Below, piece after piece: positions 34,091 through 41,955 of a stretch of 64,000 nucleotides of DNA. The position numbers and the translations under genes were made by a program. This DNA comes from Glycomyces amatae (GTDB lineage: Bacteria > Actinomycetota > Actinomycetes > Mycobacteriales > Micromonosporaceae). The notes under the pieces are model-generated. The model was not told the origin of the DNA and searched no databases. It saw only the letters and a list, made by a program, of their open reading frames with translations. Numbering within the stretch: the stretch's first letter is position 1; every line of letters starts with the position of its first letter. Where the stretch lies: positions 1 to 64,000 of the forward strand of contig NZ_JAJLQZ010000011.1 of NCBI RefSeq assembly GCF_020991375.1, given 5' to 3'.

Positions 34091-34515
34091 GACGCGTCCT
34101 CCTTCAACGTCTCCCTGGTCTGCCGCGGCATCGGCGAGACCTCGCGGAGCTGCTTGCGGCCGTTGACGTACAGCACCGCGGCCACGATCGCGTAGACCAC
34201 CGCCACGATGAGGAACGCCCAGCCCTCGGGCATGACCTCGGCCAGGCCCCACGCCGCGGCGAACGACGCCAGCAGGAGCGTGAAGTGGCCCATCAGCGCC
34301 GCGGCGCCGAGTTTGGCGCCCGCCTTCGAGGCCTTGGACGCCTCTTCGCGCAGCTCCACCTTGGCGAGCTCCACCTCCTTGCGGAGCAGGTCGCTGACGT
34401 CGCGGGCGACGTCGCTCAGCAGCGTCCCGAGGGACTGGTCCTCCCGGGAGTTGCGGTCGCGGGCGGCGTGGTCCGGTTCGCGGACCGTCCGCCGTGTCTC
34501 ATCGGTCATCGCCAT
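34027..34515 (-). CDS. Phage-holin-superfamily (DUF1469) membrane protein
   Basis: This 162-residue protein has a charged N-terminal helix (LLSDVARDVSDLLRKEVELAKVEL) and two membrane segments typical of the actinobacterial holin_3_6/DUF1469 group, followed by a basic tail. Despite the family name, chromosomal copies like this are not prophage genes. They usually sit with DUF3618 genes, as here. The exact role is unknown; a link to envelope stress is possible. AGGAG lies before the ATG at 34515. It overlaps the upstream gene by ten bases and the downstream one by 64. Confidence 0.82.
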   Translation of the reverse strand: MAMTDETRRTVREPDHAARDRNSREDQSLGTLLSDVARDVSDLLRKEVELAKVELREEASKASKAGAKLGAAALMGHFTLLLASFAAAWGLAEVMPEGWAFLIVAVVYAIVAAVLYVNGRKQLREVSPMPRQTRETLKEDASWVREQMRLGTRSRARGKTSA

Positions 34516-35291
34516 GGCGTCTCCTCGGCGGCGGCCTCCCGGCCGGTCCGGTACTCGCCGACCGGCGGGTTGGGCCGGTAGTCGCGGTCGGACCGGTTGG
34601 ACTGGTACTCCCCCGCCCATCGGTCGGGCCGGCGCGCGCCGGTCGGCTCGGTGTCCGAACCGCGCTCGGCGCCCTCATGGCGCGGGTGCTCCTTGCGGAC
34701 CTCGTTGCCGCCGCGGAGCAGCCTGCCGGCCGCGAATCCCGCCACGACCGCGGCGCCCAGGAACATGGCGGGCCGTTCGCGCGCGAAGCGCCTGGTGTCG
34801 TCGAGGACGCCGTCGAAACCGTCGTCCTGCATGCGTGCGGCGACCCGGCGCATCTCGCCGGCGGCCGACTCGGCGTAGTCCGCGAGCGGGCCGGCGTCCT
34901 CCGGACGGCCCTCGGCCAGCGCGCTGAACTGGTCGCCGAAGCGGCGCAGTGAATCGCCGAGCTTCTCGGCCTGGGCCGCGGTCTGCTCCCGCAACTGGGC
35001 CCGGGTGTCTTCGGCGAGGTGCCGGATCTCGGCCTTCGCCTCGTCGGCCAGCTCCCGCCCCTCCTCGCGCACGGTCCCGGCGACGTTCTTGGCCTCGTCG
35101 GCGGCCGTGTGGGCCATTTCCGTCCCGCGCCGCCGCGCGGTGTCGGCGGTGTCCTCGGCGCCTCCGGTGGTCTTCCCGCCGGTGTCCGGTCCGGACGTCC
35201 CTTCGACGGTGGGCCAGTCGGCGGTGCCGGATGTCCTCACCGCGTCGTCTGGCGTCGGATCGGCCGCGCCGGGCCTTTCTGCGAAGCTCAT
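34506..35291 (-). CDS. Hypothetical envelope-associated protein with long helical region
   Basis: This 261-residue protein leads the operon. Residues of about 50-170 form a long charged helix (ADEAKNVAGTVREEGRELADEAKAEIRHL style). One hydrophobic segment (RPAMFLGAAVVAGFAAGRLL) lies near residue 190. The C-terminus is hydrophilic and carries repeats of the kind YQSN/YRPN/YRTG. The layout suits a membrane-anchored envelope protein. The start at 35291 follows GGAGGGGAAG; an in-frame ATG at 35384 has no such site. I do not recognise a named family beyond similarity of plan to the partners downstream. Confidence 0.72.
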   Translation of the reverse strand: MSFAERPGAADPTPDDAVRTSGTADWPTVEGTSGPDTGGKTTGGAEDTADTARRRGTEMAHTAADEAKNVAGTVREEGRELADEAKAEIRHLAEDTRAQLREQTAAQAEKLGDSLRRFGDQFSALAEGRPEDAGPLADYAESAAGEMRRVAARMQDDGFDGVLDDTRRFARERPAMFLGAAVVAGFAAGRLLRGGNEVRKEHPRHEGAERGSDTEPTGARRPDRWAGEYQSNRSDRDYRPNPPVGEYRTGREAAAEETPWR

Positions 35292-35459
35292 CTTCCCCTC
35301 CTTTCCCCGTCCTCCGGACGGGTGATCGTCGAGTGGTGTCAATGCGCTCGCGACGGCGTACCCCTGCTGTAAGCGTCCAATCACCTTCCTCGATGCCCAG
35401 CGGCGGCGGACATGAGGAAGACTCTCCTCACCTGGGGTTTCGCTCGCAGATTCCGGGCG

Positions 35460-36542
35460 TTAAACGCCGAGGTTGGCGATGACCGCCTCGGTGACGGCGG
35501 CGGTGCCGGCGGTGCCTCCCACGTCGCGGGTCTTGACGCCCTGCGCCGTGGCGGCCTCGACGGCCCTGTGGACGGCCTTCGCCTCGTCGTGCAGGCCCAG
35601 GTGGTCGAGCATCATGGCGGCGCTGCCGATGGCGCCGACCGGGTTGCACACTCCCTGCCCGGCGATGTCCGGGGCCGAGCCGTGGACGGGCTCGAACATG
35701 CTCGGGAAGCGGCGCTCGGGGTTGAGGTTCGCGCTCGCGGCCAGCCCGAGGCTCCCGGCCAGGGCGCTGCCGAGGTCGGAGAGGATGTCCGCGTGGAGGT
35801 TCGAGGCCACGACCACCGAGAGGTCCTCGGGGCGCAGCACGAACTTCGCGGACATCGCGTCCACCAGGACGCTCTCGGTCTCCACGTCCGGGTAGTCGGC
35901 GGCGACGCGCCGGAAGACCTCGTCCCACAGCACCATGCCGTACTGCTGGGCGTTGCTCTTGGTGACGCTGGAGACCTTCTTGACCGCGCGGGTGCGCGCC
36001 AGGTCGAACGCGAAGCGGATGATCCGCTCGCAGCCGACCTCGGTGAACAGGGCCGACTGGACGGCGACCTCGCCGCCGTCGCCGCGCGCGGCGAGGTTGC
36101 GGCCGCCGATCCCGGCGTACTCCCCCTCGGAGTTCTCGCGCACCACGACCCAGTCGAGGGGGGTGTCGTCGGCCTTGCGCAGCGGGCTGGTGACGCCGGG
36201 CAGGAAGGCGACGGGCCGGACGTTGGCCCACTGGTCGAAGTTCTGGCACACGCGCAGCCGCAGGCCCCACAGGCTGACGTGGTCGGGCACGGTGGGCCAG
36301 CCGACGGCGCCGAAGTAGATCGCGTCGAAGCCGCGCAGGACCTCCAGGCCGTCCTCGGGCATCATGGCGCCGTGCTCGGCGTAGTAGTCCGAGCCCCAGG
36401 GGAACTCCTCCCACTCCAGGGCGAAGCGGCCCCCGGCGTTCGCCTCGACCGCGTCGAGGACGGCGCGTCCGGCCGCGACGACCTCGCGGCCGACCCCGTC
36501 GGCGGGAATGGCGGCGATGCGGAAGCGCTGCGGGTCGTCCAT
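35460..36542 (-). CDS. Tartrate dehydrogenase/decarboxylase-like enzyme
   Basis: This 360-residue NAD-dependent enzyme belongs to the isocitrate/isopropylmalate dehydrogenase family. The block WVVVRENSEGEYAG and the later GSAPDIAGQGVCNPVGAIGS match tartrate dehydrogenases of the TtuC/YeaU group, which oxidise tartrate or decarboxylate D-malate. Substrate-site Arg residues (LRLRVCQNFDQWANVRPV) and a catalytic Lys/Tyr region are present. The length is normal. It follows the LysR and DASS transporter genes on the same strand, which supports dicarboxylate import and use. The start at 36542 lies after a GGAGC site. It could also act on D-malate. Confidence 0.88.
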   Translation of the reverse strand: MDDPQRFRIAAIPADGVGREVVAAGRAVLDAVEANAGGRFALEWEEFPWGSDYYAEHGAMMPEDGLEVLRGFDAIYFGAVGWPTVPDHVSLWGLRLRVCQNFDQWANVRPVAFLPGVTSPLRKADDTPLDWVVVRENSEGEYAGIGGRNLAARGDGGEVAVQSALFTEVGCERIIRFAFDLARTRAVKKVSSVTKSNAQQYGMVLWDEVFRRVAADYPDVETESVLVDAMSAKFVLRPEDLSVVVASNLHADILSDLGSALAGSLGLAASANLNPERRFPSMFEPVHGSAPDIAGQGVCNPVGAIGSAAMMLDHLGLHDEAKAVHRAVEAATAQGVKTRDVGGTAGTAAVTEAVIANLGV

Positions 36543-36670
36543 GGAAGCTCCGAATCTCTCAGGCCGGGTGCGGCGGGGGGTGACTCGAGTGAACAACGCC
36601 GGGGCGGCCGGTGTCCAACACCGGTCTCCGATGAGCGTGATCGGGCGGTCCTATGGTTCAGTGCTGCTGT

Positions 36671-36742
36671 GAGCCTCCGGCTCGGTGTTGCTGCGAGCCT
36701 ACGGCTCAGCACTACCGCGAGCCTCCGGCTCAGTGCCGCTAC
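36671..36742. repeat. Three tandem 24-base hairpin repeats
   Basis: Three consecutive 24-base units (36671-36694, 36695-36718, 36719-36742) each contain GAGCC-N3-GGCTC, a five-base-pair hairpin. A degraded fourth unit precedes them from about 36655. The last unit runs into the stop codon of the LysR gene. The array separates LysR from the tartrate dehydrogenase gene. It could be a weak terminator, an RNA-processing or stability element, or a simple expanded repeat. Confidence 0.75.
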
Positions 36743-37626
36743 GCGTCGGCGGCCCAGGCGGCGGCCATGTCGACGAACGCCCGCGCGGCCGGGGTGAGGC
36801 CCTCGGGGCGGCTCACGAGCGAGGCGCGCAGGTGCATGGTCGACTCGATGCGGTGGACGGCGGCCCCGGCGCGCTCGGCCAGCGGCGTCCACGACTCGGG
36901 CATGACGGCGTGCCCGAACCCGGCCAGCACCAGGGGCAGGATCGAGGTGCGGTGCGCGATCTCGGCGGCGAGGACGAGCTCCGTGCCGCGCTCGACGAGG
37001 TCGTCGACGAAGCGGCGCATGAGGCTGCCGCGCTGGGAGGCGATGACCCGCAGGCCCCGGAAGTCCTCGTGCCGGACCGTGTCGCCCGGCGGCAGGCCGT
37101 GGTCGGGCGGCGAGATGAGGACGAGCGGCTGGTCCCCCAGCGGCACCACCCGCAGGCCCGCGGTGCGGAGCGCGCCGGAGGAGCCGAGCAGGCCGATCTC
37201 GCTGAGGCCGGTGCGCACGCTCGCGACCACCTCGTCGGCGGTGAAGGCGCCGTCCACGTTGAGCGTGATGCCGGGATGGGACTCGGCGAAGCGGCACATC
37301 ATCGTCGTCAGCGGCTCGATGCCCGGCGAGGGCATGGAGACGAGGTCGAGGCGCCCGCGCTGGAGGTCCTTGACGGACTGGGCGGCCGAGCGGGCCGCGT
37401 CGAGGTCGCGCAGGACCTGCCGGGCGGGCTCGACGAGGAGGGCGCCCGCCTCGCTGAGCACCACGCCGCGCCCGACGCGGTGGAACAGCGGGACCCCGAG
37501 TTCGCGCTCCAGGTTCGCGATGGCCTGCGAGAGCGAGGGCTGGGCGATGTGGATGTGGTCGGCGGCCCGCCCGAAGCCGCCGTGGTCGACCACGGCGAGG
37601 AAGTAGCCCAGCTGGCGTGCGTCCAT
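36739..37626 (-). CDS. LysR-family transcriptional regulator
   Basis: This 295-residue regulator has the N-terminal winged helix MDARQLGYFLAVVDHGGFGRAADHIHIAQPSLSQ region (helix-turn-helix at about residues 16-37) and a C-terminal ligand domain. It lies between the dicarboxylate transporter and tartrate dehydrogenase genes. Perfect inverted repeats ATAGGC-N3-GCCTAT lie before this gene and before the transporter gene, each containing the T-N11-A core expected of LysR sites. It probably activates transporter and dehydrogenase expression with tartrate or malate as signal, and controls itself. Confidence 0.9.
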   Translation of the reverse strand: MDARQLGYFLAVVDHGGFGRAADHIHIAQPSLSQAIANLERELGVPLFHRVGRGVVLSEAGALLVEPARQVLRDLDAARSAAQSVKDLQRGRLDLVSMPSPGIEPLTTMMCRFAESHPGITLNVDGAFTADEVVASVRTGLSEIGLLGSSGALRTAGLRVVPLGDQPLVLISPPDHGLPPGDTVRHEDFRGLRVIASQRGSLMRRFVDDLVERGTELVLAAEIAHRTSILPLVLAGFGHAVMPESWTPLAERAGAAVHRIESTMHLRASLVSRPEGLTPAARAFVDMAAAWAADA

Positions 37627-37654
37627 GCCCCTCCGTCCGCCCGGCGGCCCGTCG

Positions 37655-37669
37655 ATAGGCGCCGCCTAT
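37655..37669. promoter_or_regulatory. LysR operator at the regulator promoter
   Basis: ATAGGCGCCGCCTAT is a perfect palindrome with arms ATAGGC/GCCTAT, flanked by G and C that extend the pairing by one. It begins 29 bases before the LysR start codon. The same arms and spacing recur at 39438. Confidence 0.75.
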
Positions 37670-37681
37670 CGGAGAAGTGTA

Positions 37682-37716
37682 GGCCCGCGGCGGCGTCTCA
37701 GATGCCGCCGCGGGCC
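37682..37716 (-). terminator. Hairpin after the DASS transporter gene
   Basis: A 13-base-pair stem (GGCCCGCGGCGGC/GCCGCCGCGGGCC) with a nine-base loop lies 11 bases after the transporter stop and before the LysR promoter. Confidence 0.75.
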
Positions 37717-37727
37717 TTGAGCGGGTG

Positions 37728-39356
37728 TCAGCCGCCGATGCCCGCGACGGCGACCATCACGCCGATGAGGGCGACGATGACGACCGCGCCGATGACGTCG
37801 AACGTGACGCCCGATCTGATCATCCTGGTCATCGGCACCGCGCCGGTGCCGTAGACGATGGCGTTCTGCGGCGTCGAGACCGGCAGCATGAAGCCCATGG
37901 ACGCGGCGAAGGTCGCGCCCATCGCCGGGACGAGCGGGTCGACGCCCGCCGCCACCGCCAGCGGGATGATGATCGGCACCACGACCGCCGCGGAGGCGGT
38001 GTTGCTCGTGGTCTCGGAGATGAGGATCGCCAGCACCACCGCGAACACCGTGATCGCGAACGTGCTGGAGATGCCGAGCGTGTCCGAGGCGCCGTTGCCG
38101 ATGGTCTCGGCGAGCCCGGTCGAGGCCAGCAGCGCGCCGAAGATGATGCCGGTGCCGAACAGCAGGATCGTGCCCCAGTCGATCTTCGCGGCGTCCTTCC
38201 AGGTCAGTGTGGGCTCCTGGCGCTTCCAGCTGATCGGCAGGATGAACAGCAGCGAGGCGCCGATGACGGCGGACACGCCCTCGTCGAGCCGGTCGGAGAC
38301 GCTGGCGTACGTCGAGGAGTCGGTGCCGGCGACGAGGCCGACGACGGCGGGGATGAGCCACAGCACCACGGTGACCAGGAAGGCGATCACGGTGTTCTTC
38401 TCGGCGCGGCCCATCGGGCCCTGCTCGGCGCGGCGCTCGCGGATGTACTCCTCGACGCCCTCGATGCGGCGGATCTCGGGCTTGTTCACCAGGATCAGCA
38501 CGACCGCGAGGACGGCGAACATGATGGCGCAGATCGGCAGGGCCATGACCATCCACTGCCCGAAGGAGATGCGCTCGCCGGTGGCCTCCTCGATGAGGCC
38601 GCGGCCGATGAGGTTCGGCGGAGATCCGACGGGCGTGAGCAGGCCGCCGACGCTGGCGCCGTAGGCGAGCATGAGCATCAGGGCGGCGCCGACGCGCAGC
38701 CGCAGCGGGTCGAAGTCGGGGCGGACGACCCCCTGGTCCTGCATGAGCCGCGCGATGACGGCGAGGATGCCCATGGCCGTGGGCATGAGCATCGCGACCG
38801 TGGCGGTGTTGGAGATGAACGCCGAGAGGACGCAGGTGACGGCACCGAAGGCGATGATGGTCCGGACCGTGGACCTGCCGACGCCGGGCAGCCCCAGGAT
38901 GAAGTAGGCGACGCGCTGGGCGACGCCGTGCTTGAGCATCGCCGCGGCGAGGATGAACGCCCCGATGAAGGTGAAGACGGTGCTGGAGCCGAAGGGCGCC
39001 AGGACGTCGCCGGAGGGGGCGACGCCGAGCAGGATGATCGCGCTGACCCCGATGAGGCCGCCGACGGGGATGGGGATGGGCTCGCAGATCCACAGGACGA
39101 CCACGCCGAGGAGGACGGCCGCGAGGGACTGCTGGTCGCTCGCCAGGTCGAGCGGGAGGAAGTAGAAGACGACGGACACGAGGGGGGCGAGGAACCAGCC
39201 GACGAGGCGGCGGCCCCTCTCGAACCGCTCATCGGCGCCGGAGCCGAGTTCGGTGAGGCTGCGGTAGGTGGAGCCGCCCAGGAGGGCCTTGTCCACATCG
39301 GTGCGGGGGGCGCCGGCGGCGTCGGGGGACGCCTGCGAGGCGGGGTCGGACACCAT
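37728..39356 (-). CDS. DASS-family sodium/dicarboxylate symporter
   Basis: This 542-residue inner-membrane protein has 11-12 hydrophobic segments and the two SNT signatures of the divalent anion/sodium symporter family: SNTATVAM in the first half and TTSNTASAAVVVP in the second. These form the sodium and substrate sites. A hydrophilic N-terminus of about 55 residues precedes the first membrane segment. It is likely to import succinate, malate or tartrate. AAGGAGGAGG precedes the ATG at 39356, so this start was preferred to in-frame codons further upstream. A LysR-type palindrome lies at 39438. Confidence 0.9.
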   Translation of the reverse strand: MVSDPASQASPDAAGAPRTDVDKALLGGSTYRSLTELGSGADERFERGRRLVGWFLAPLVSVVFYFLPLDLASDQQSLAAVLLGVVVLWICEPIPIPVGGLIGVSAIILLGVAPSGDVLAPFGSSTVFTFIGAFILAAAMLKHGVAQRVAYFILGLPGVGRSTVRTIIAFGAVTCVLSAFISNTATVAMLMPTAMGILAVIARLMQDQGVVRPDFDPLRLRVGAALMLMLAYGASVGGLLTPVGSPPNLIGRGLIEEATGERISFGQWMVMALPICAIMFAVLAVVLILVNKPEIRRIEGVEEYIRERRAEQGPMGRAEKNTVIAFLVTVVLWLIPAVVGLVAGTDSSTYASVSDRLDEGVSAVIGASLLFILPISWKRQEPTLTWKDAAKIDWGTILLFGTGIIFGALLASTGLAETIGNGASDTLGISSTFAITVFAVVLAILISETTSNTASAAVVVPIIIPLAVAAGVDPLVPAMGATFAASMGFMLPVSTPQNAIVYGTGAVPMTRMIRSGVTFDVIGAVVIVALIGVMVAVAGIGG

Positions 39357-39437
39357 GCCTCCTCCTTGAGGTCTAGGTTGTGGCGACTGTCTCATCCGCC
39401 CTCGCTCCCAGTCCAAGACTTGTCTCCTTTGCGGCAT

Positions 39438-39452
39438 ATAGGCAACGCCTAT
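39438..39452. promoter_or_regulatory. LysR operator at the transporter promoter
   Basis: ATAGGCAACGCCTAT has the same six-base arms and three-base spacer as the site at 37655; both are followed by CGG. It lies 82 bases before the transporter ATG, a usual place for a LysR activation site. Confidence 0.78.
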
Positions 39453-39520
39453 CGGAAAACGCGGTGGCGTCGCCCGCGGATGCCGAGGCCGGGGGCCTGG
39501 ACGTTCACGTATGCCAATAC

Positions 39521-39586
39521 TTGACTGCCTAAATTAAGGCTTGGTACGCTCCGCTCACCTCGACACTCACTTTGGGAGCGCTCTCT
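39521..39586 (+). promoter_or_regulatory. Promoter and CelR/CebR-like operator of the SGNH esterase gene
   Basis: TTGACT (39521-39526) and TACGCT (39545-39550) are 18 bases apart. The spacer includes GCCT-N6-AGGC. Downstream, TGGGAGCGCTCTCT (39573-39586) matches the CelR/CebR operator TGGGAGCGCTCCCA at 12 of 14 positions. Its position after the -10 box suits a road-block repressor released by cellobiose. Confidence 0.75.
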
Positions 39587-39605
39587 TCACCTCGAAGGAC
39601 GACAT

Positions 39606-40697
39606 ATGCGAACGACTCGAAACCGCAAGCGCCTCACCATGACCGCCGTGGCCGTCACGGCGCTCGGCACCGGCGCCCTGATGGTCGCCTCGGCGAGCCC
39701 GGCACTCGCCGAGGAGGGCTGCGAAGTGGACTACACCGTGGTCGGCAGCTGGGGCTCGGGATTCCAGGCCAACGTCGCCATCACGGCCGACGAGGCCATC
39801 GACGGCTGGGAGATCGAGTGGGCCTTCCCCTCGGGTACCACCGTCGGCAGCGCCTGGAACGTCGACTGGAGCCAGTCCGGGACCGCGTTCACCGGCTCGG
39901 ACGTCGGCTGGAACGCCGCCATCGGCTCGGGCCAGACCCGCGAGGTCTTCGGCCTCATCGGCTCCGGCAGCGCCGCAGCGCCCACCGGCGTCACCGTCAA
40001 CGGCGACCTGTGCGACGGCCAGGTCGACCCCACCGACCCGCCGACCGACCCCACGGACCCGCCGACCGAGGAGCCTGGCGGACCGGTCTCGATCATGCCG
40101 CTGGGCGACTCGATCACCGGCAGCCCCGGCTGCTGGCGCGGCAACCTGTGGAGCCTGCTCGACCAGGCCGGCCACGAGGTCGACTTCGTCGGCTCGCTGT
40201 CGCAGGCCTGCAACCCGGCCGGGTCCGACCCCGACCACGAGGGGCACGGCGGCTTCCTGGTCACGCAGTCGGTCGCGAACGGGAGCGTGCGCGGCTGGCT
40301 GGAGCAGAACACCCCCGACGTGCTCATGATGCACTTCGCCACCAACGACGTCTGGTCGGCGGTCCCGCCCGCGCAGATCCTCGCCGCCTACACCGCCATC
40401 GTGGAGGACCTGCGCGAGCTCAACCCGGACGCGGTCATCCTGGTCGCCCAGATCATCCCGCTGCACCCGGACGCGTCCTTCGGGTGCACCGACTGCCCGC
40501 AGCGGGCGATCGACTTCAACGCCGAGATCCCCGGCTGGGCCGCCGGGCTGACCACCGCGGAGTCGCCGATCACGGTGGTCGACCAGTGGACCGGCTTCGA
40601 CCCCGCCGTCGACACCTACGACGGGGTCCACCCCGACGAGGACGGCTACGTCAAGATCGCCGCGAACTGGTTCGAGGCCCTCGACCCGATCCTGTAG
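39606..40697 (+). CDS. Secreted CBM2-SGNH esterase (CE3-like)
   Basis: This 363-residue secreted protein has a signal peptide (cleavage near ASPALAEEG), a family 2 carbohydrate-binding module of about 100 residues bounded by two Cys residues and containing several exposed Trp residues, then a linker rich in Asp-Pro-Thr repeats, and a C-terminal SGNH hydrolase domain. The Ser nucleophile lies in MPLGDSITG, Asn in FATNDVWS and the Asp-His pair in DGVHPDEDG. The layout matches acetyl xylan esterases of family CE3. It would remove acetyl groups from xylan or related polymers while bound to cellulose. AAGGAC precedes the ATG. The promoter bears a CelR/CebR-like box. Confidence 0.9.
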   Translation: MRTTRNRKRLTMTAVAVTALGTGALMVASASPALAEEGCEVDYTVVGSWGSGFQANVAITADEAIDGWEIEWAFPSGTTVGSAWNVDWSQSGTAFTGSDVGWNAAIGSGQTREVFGLIGSGSAAAPTGVTVNGDLCDGQVDPTDPPTDPTDPPTEEPGGPVSIMPLGDSITGSPGCWRGNLWSLLDQAGHEVDFVGSLSQACNPAGSDPDHEGHGGFLVTQSVANGSVRGWLEQNTPDVLMMHFATNDVWSAVPPAQILAAYTAIVEDLRELNPDAVILVAQIIPLHPDASFGCTDCPQRAIDFNAEIPGWAAGLTTAESPITVVDQWTGFDPAVDTYDGVHPDEDGYVKIAANWFEALDPIL

Positions 40698-40710
40698 CAC
40701 CCGCGGTCGC

Positions 40711-40741
40711 GGCGCCCGTCTCCGGTGGGGAGGCGGGCGCC
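40711..40741 (+). terminator. Hairpin after the SGNH esterase gene
   Basis: A stem of about 13 base pairs, with one G-T pair, closes on a five-base loop; its outer arms are GGCGCCCG and CGGGCGCC. It starts 13 bases after the stop codon. Confidence 0.65.
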
Positions 40742-40767
40742 GCCGCTTCGCCCCGGGAATGTCCGTT

Positions 40768-40783
40768 TGCATCGTTGTACGAT
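40768..40783. promoter_or_regulatory. LacI operator at the regulator promoter
   Basis: TGCATCGTTGTA (40768-40779) matches the palindrome TACAACGTTGTA at 41874 in 10 of 12 bases. It overlaps a second short palindrome, ATCGT-N3-ACGAT. TACGAT (40778-40783) could be the -10 box of the regulator gene, so binding would be self-repressing. Confidence 0.65.
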
Positions 40784-40805
40784 CGTGAGGATTCGAGGAG
40801 GTGCC

Positions 40806-41816
40806 ATGGCGGCGACCCTGCACGACGTCGCGGACCTCGCGGGCGTGTCGTTCAAGACGGTGTCGAACGTGGTCAACGGCCACCCCCACGTCAGGCCCGC
40901 CACCCGCGAGAAGGTCGAGCGCGCGATCGCCGAGCTGGACTACCGGCCGAACCTCACCGCCCGGGGCCTGCGCAAGGGCCGCACCGGCGCGATCGCCCTG
41001 GCCGTCCCCGAACTCAACCTGAGCTACTTCGCCGAGCTCGCCAGCTTCGTCATCGCCGCCGCCGAGCGCTCCGGCCTGGTCACCCTCGTCGAGCAGACCG
41101 GCGGCGACCGCGACCGCGAGCTGGCCCTGCTGCGGAGCCCGCGGCTGCGCATGACCGACGGCCTCATCCTCAGTCCGCTGGGGATGCGGCAGGAGGACGC
41201 CGACGCGCTCGACGTGCCCTTCCCGCTGGTGCTGCTCGGCGAGCCGGTGTTCGACTGGCCCAGCGACCACGTCTCCATGCGCAACGCCGAGGCGGCCCGC
41301 GCCGCCACCGAGTACCTCATCGCCTCGGGGCGGCGGCGCATCGCCGTCATCGGCGAGTACGAGGACGAGGTCTTCGGCTCGGCCCGCGCGCGCCTGCGCG
41401 GCTACCGGGAGGCCCTGGAGGCGCACGGCATCGGGTACGACGGGCGCATCGTCGCGCACGCGACCCTGTGGCACCGGGCCGACGGGGCGCGCGCCATGCG
41501 CGAGCTGCTCGACCGCGGCGCGCCGTTCGACGCGGTCTTCGGCTTCAACGACACGCTCGCGCTCGGCGCGATGCGCGTGCTCCAGGAGGCGGGCCTGCGC
41601 GTCCCCGAGGACGTGGCGGTGCTCGGCTTCGACGACCTGGACGAGGCCGCCTACGCGATCCCCTCGCTCACCACGGTCGACCCGGGCCGCGAGTGGATCG
41701 GGCGGACCGCGGTCGAGACGCTGCTCGAGCGCATCGGCGGCGGGAGGGACGCCGCGCCCGCCACGCGACTGGCCGATTTCAGCATCGTCGAGCGGGAGTC
41801 CGCGCCCCGCGGGTGA
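40806..41816 (+). CDS. LacI-family transcriptional regulator
   Basis: This 336-residue repressor has the N-terminal LacI helix-turn-helix (ATLHDVADLAGVSFKTVSNVVNGHPHVRPATREKV) and a periplasmic-binding-like sugar domain. GAGGAGG lies before the ATG at 40806. It precedes a sugar transporter and a GH1 gene; related palindromes occur at its own promoter and twice before the binding-protein gene. It is therefore the probable local repressor of that operon, with a disaccharide as inducer. Confidence 0.92.
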   Translation: MAATLHDVADLAGVSFKTVSNVVNGHPHVRPATREKVERAIAELDYRPNLTARGLRKGRTGAIALAVPELNLSYFAELASFVIAAAERSGLVTLVEQTGGDRDRELALLRSPRLRMTDGLILSPLGMRQEDADALDVPFPLVLLGEPVFDWPSDHVSMRNAEAARAATEYLIASGRRRIAVIGEYEDEVFGSARARLRGYREALEAHGIGYDGRIVAHATLWHRADGARAMRELLDRGAPFDAVFGFNDTLALGAMRVLQEAGLRVPEDVAVLGFDDLDEAAYAIPSLTTVDPGREWIGRTAVETLLERIGGGRDAAPATRLADFSIVERESAPRG

Positions 41817-41835
41817 GCCCGGGGGCGGCCCCGTG

Positions 41836-41912
41836 TTGACAGGGCCGCGAGGGGCGACGTACGATCCAGAAATTACAACGTTGTACAAGACTCACGTTTT
41901 TACAACGTTGCA
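41836..41912 (+). promoter_or_regulatory. Promoter and double LacI operator of the sugar-transport/GH1 operon
   Basis: TTGACA (41836-41841) and TACGAT (41860-41865) are 18 bases apart. Downstream lie TACAACGTTGTA (41874-41885), a perfect 12-base palindrome, and TACAACGTTGCA (41901-41912), 27 bases later. Two operators after the transcription start would give tight repression, and a spacing of 27 bases places them on nearly opposite faces of the helix. Confidence 0.85.
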
Positions 41913-41955
41913 CTAGGCGCAGACAGCGCAGTCTCGCATCGAGAGGGAATTGGAC

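Noticed and set aside
34027-34515. Holin-superfamily gene as a sign of prophage
   Set aside because: No other phage genes are nearby, and this family is normally chromosomal beside DUF3618 genes in actinobacteria.
36655-36742. 24-base tandem repeats considered as a CRISPR array
   Set aside because: The units are directly adjacent with no spacers, and no cas genes are present.
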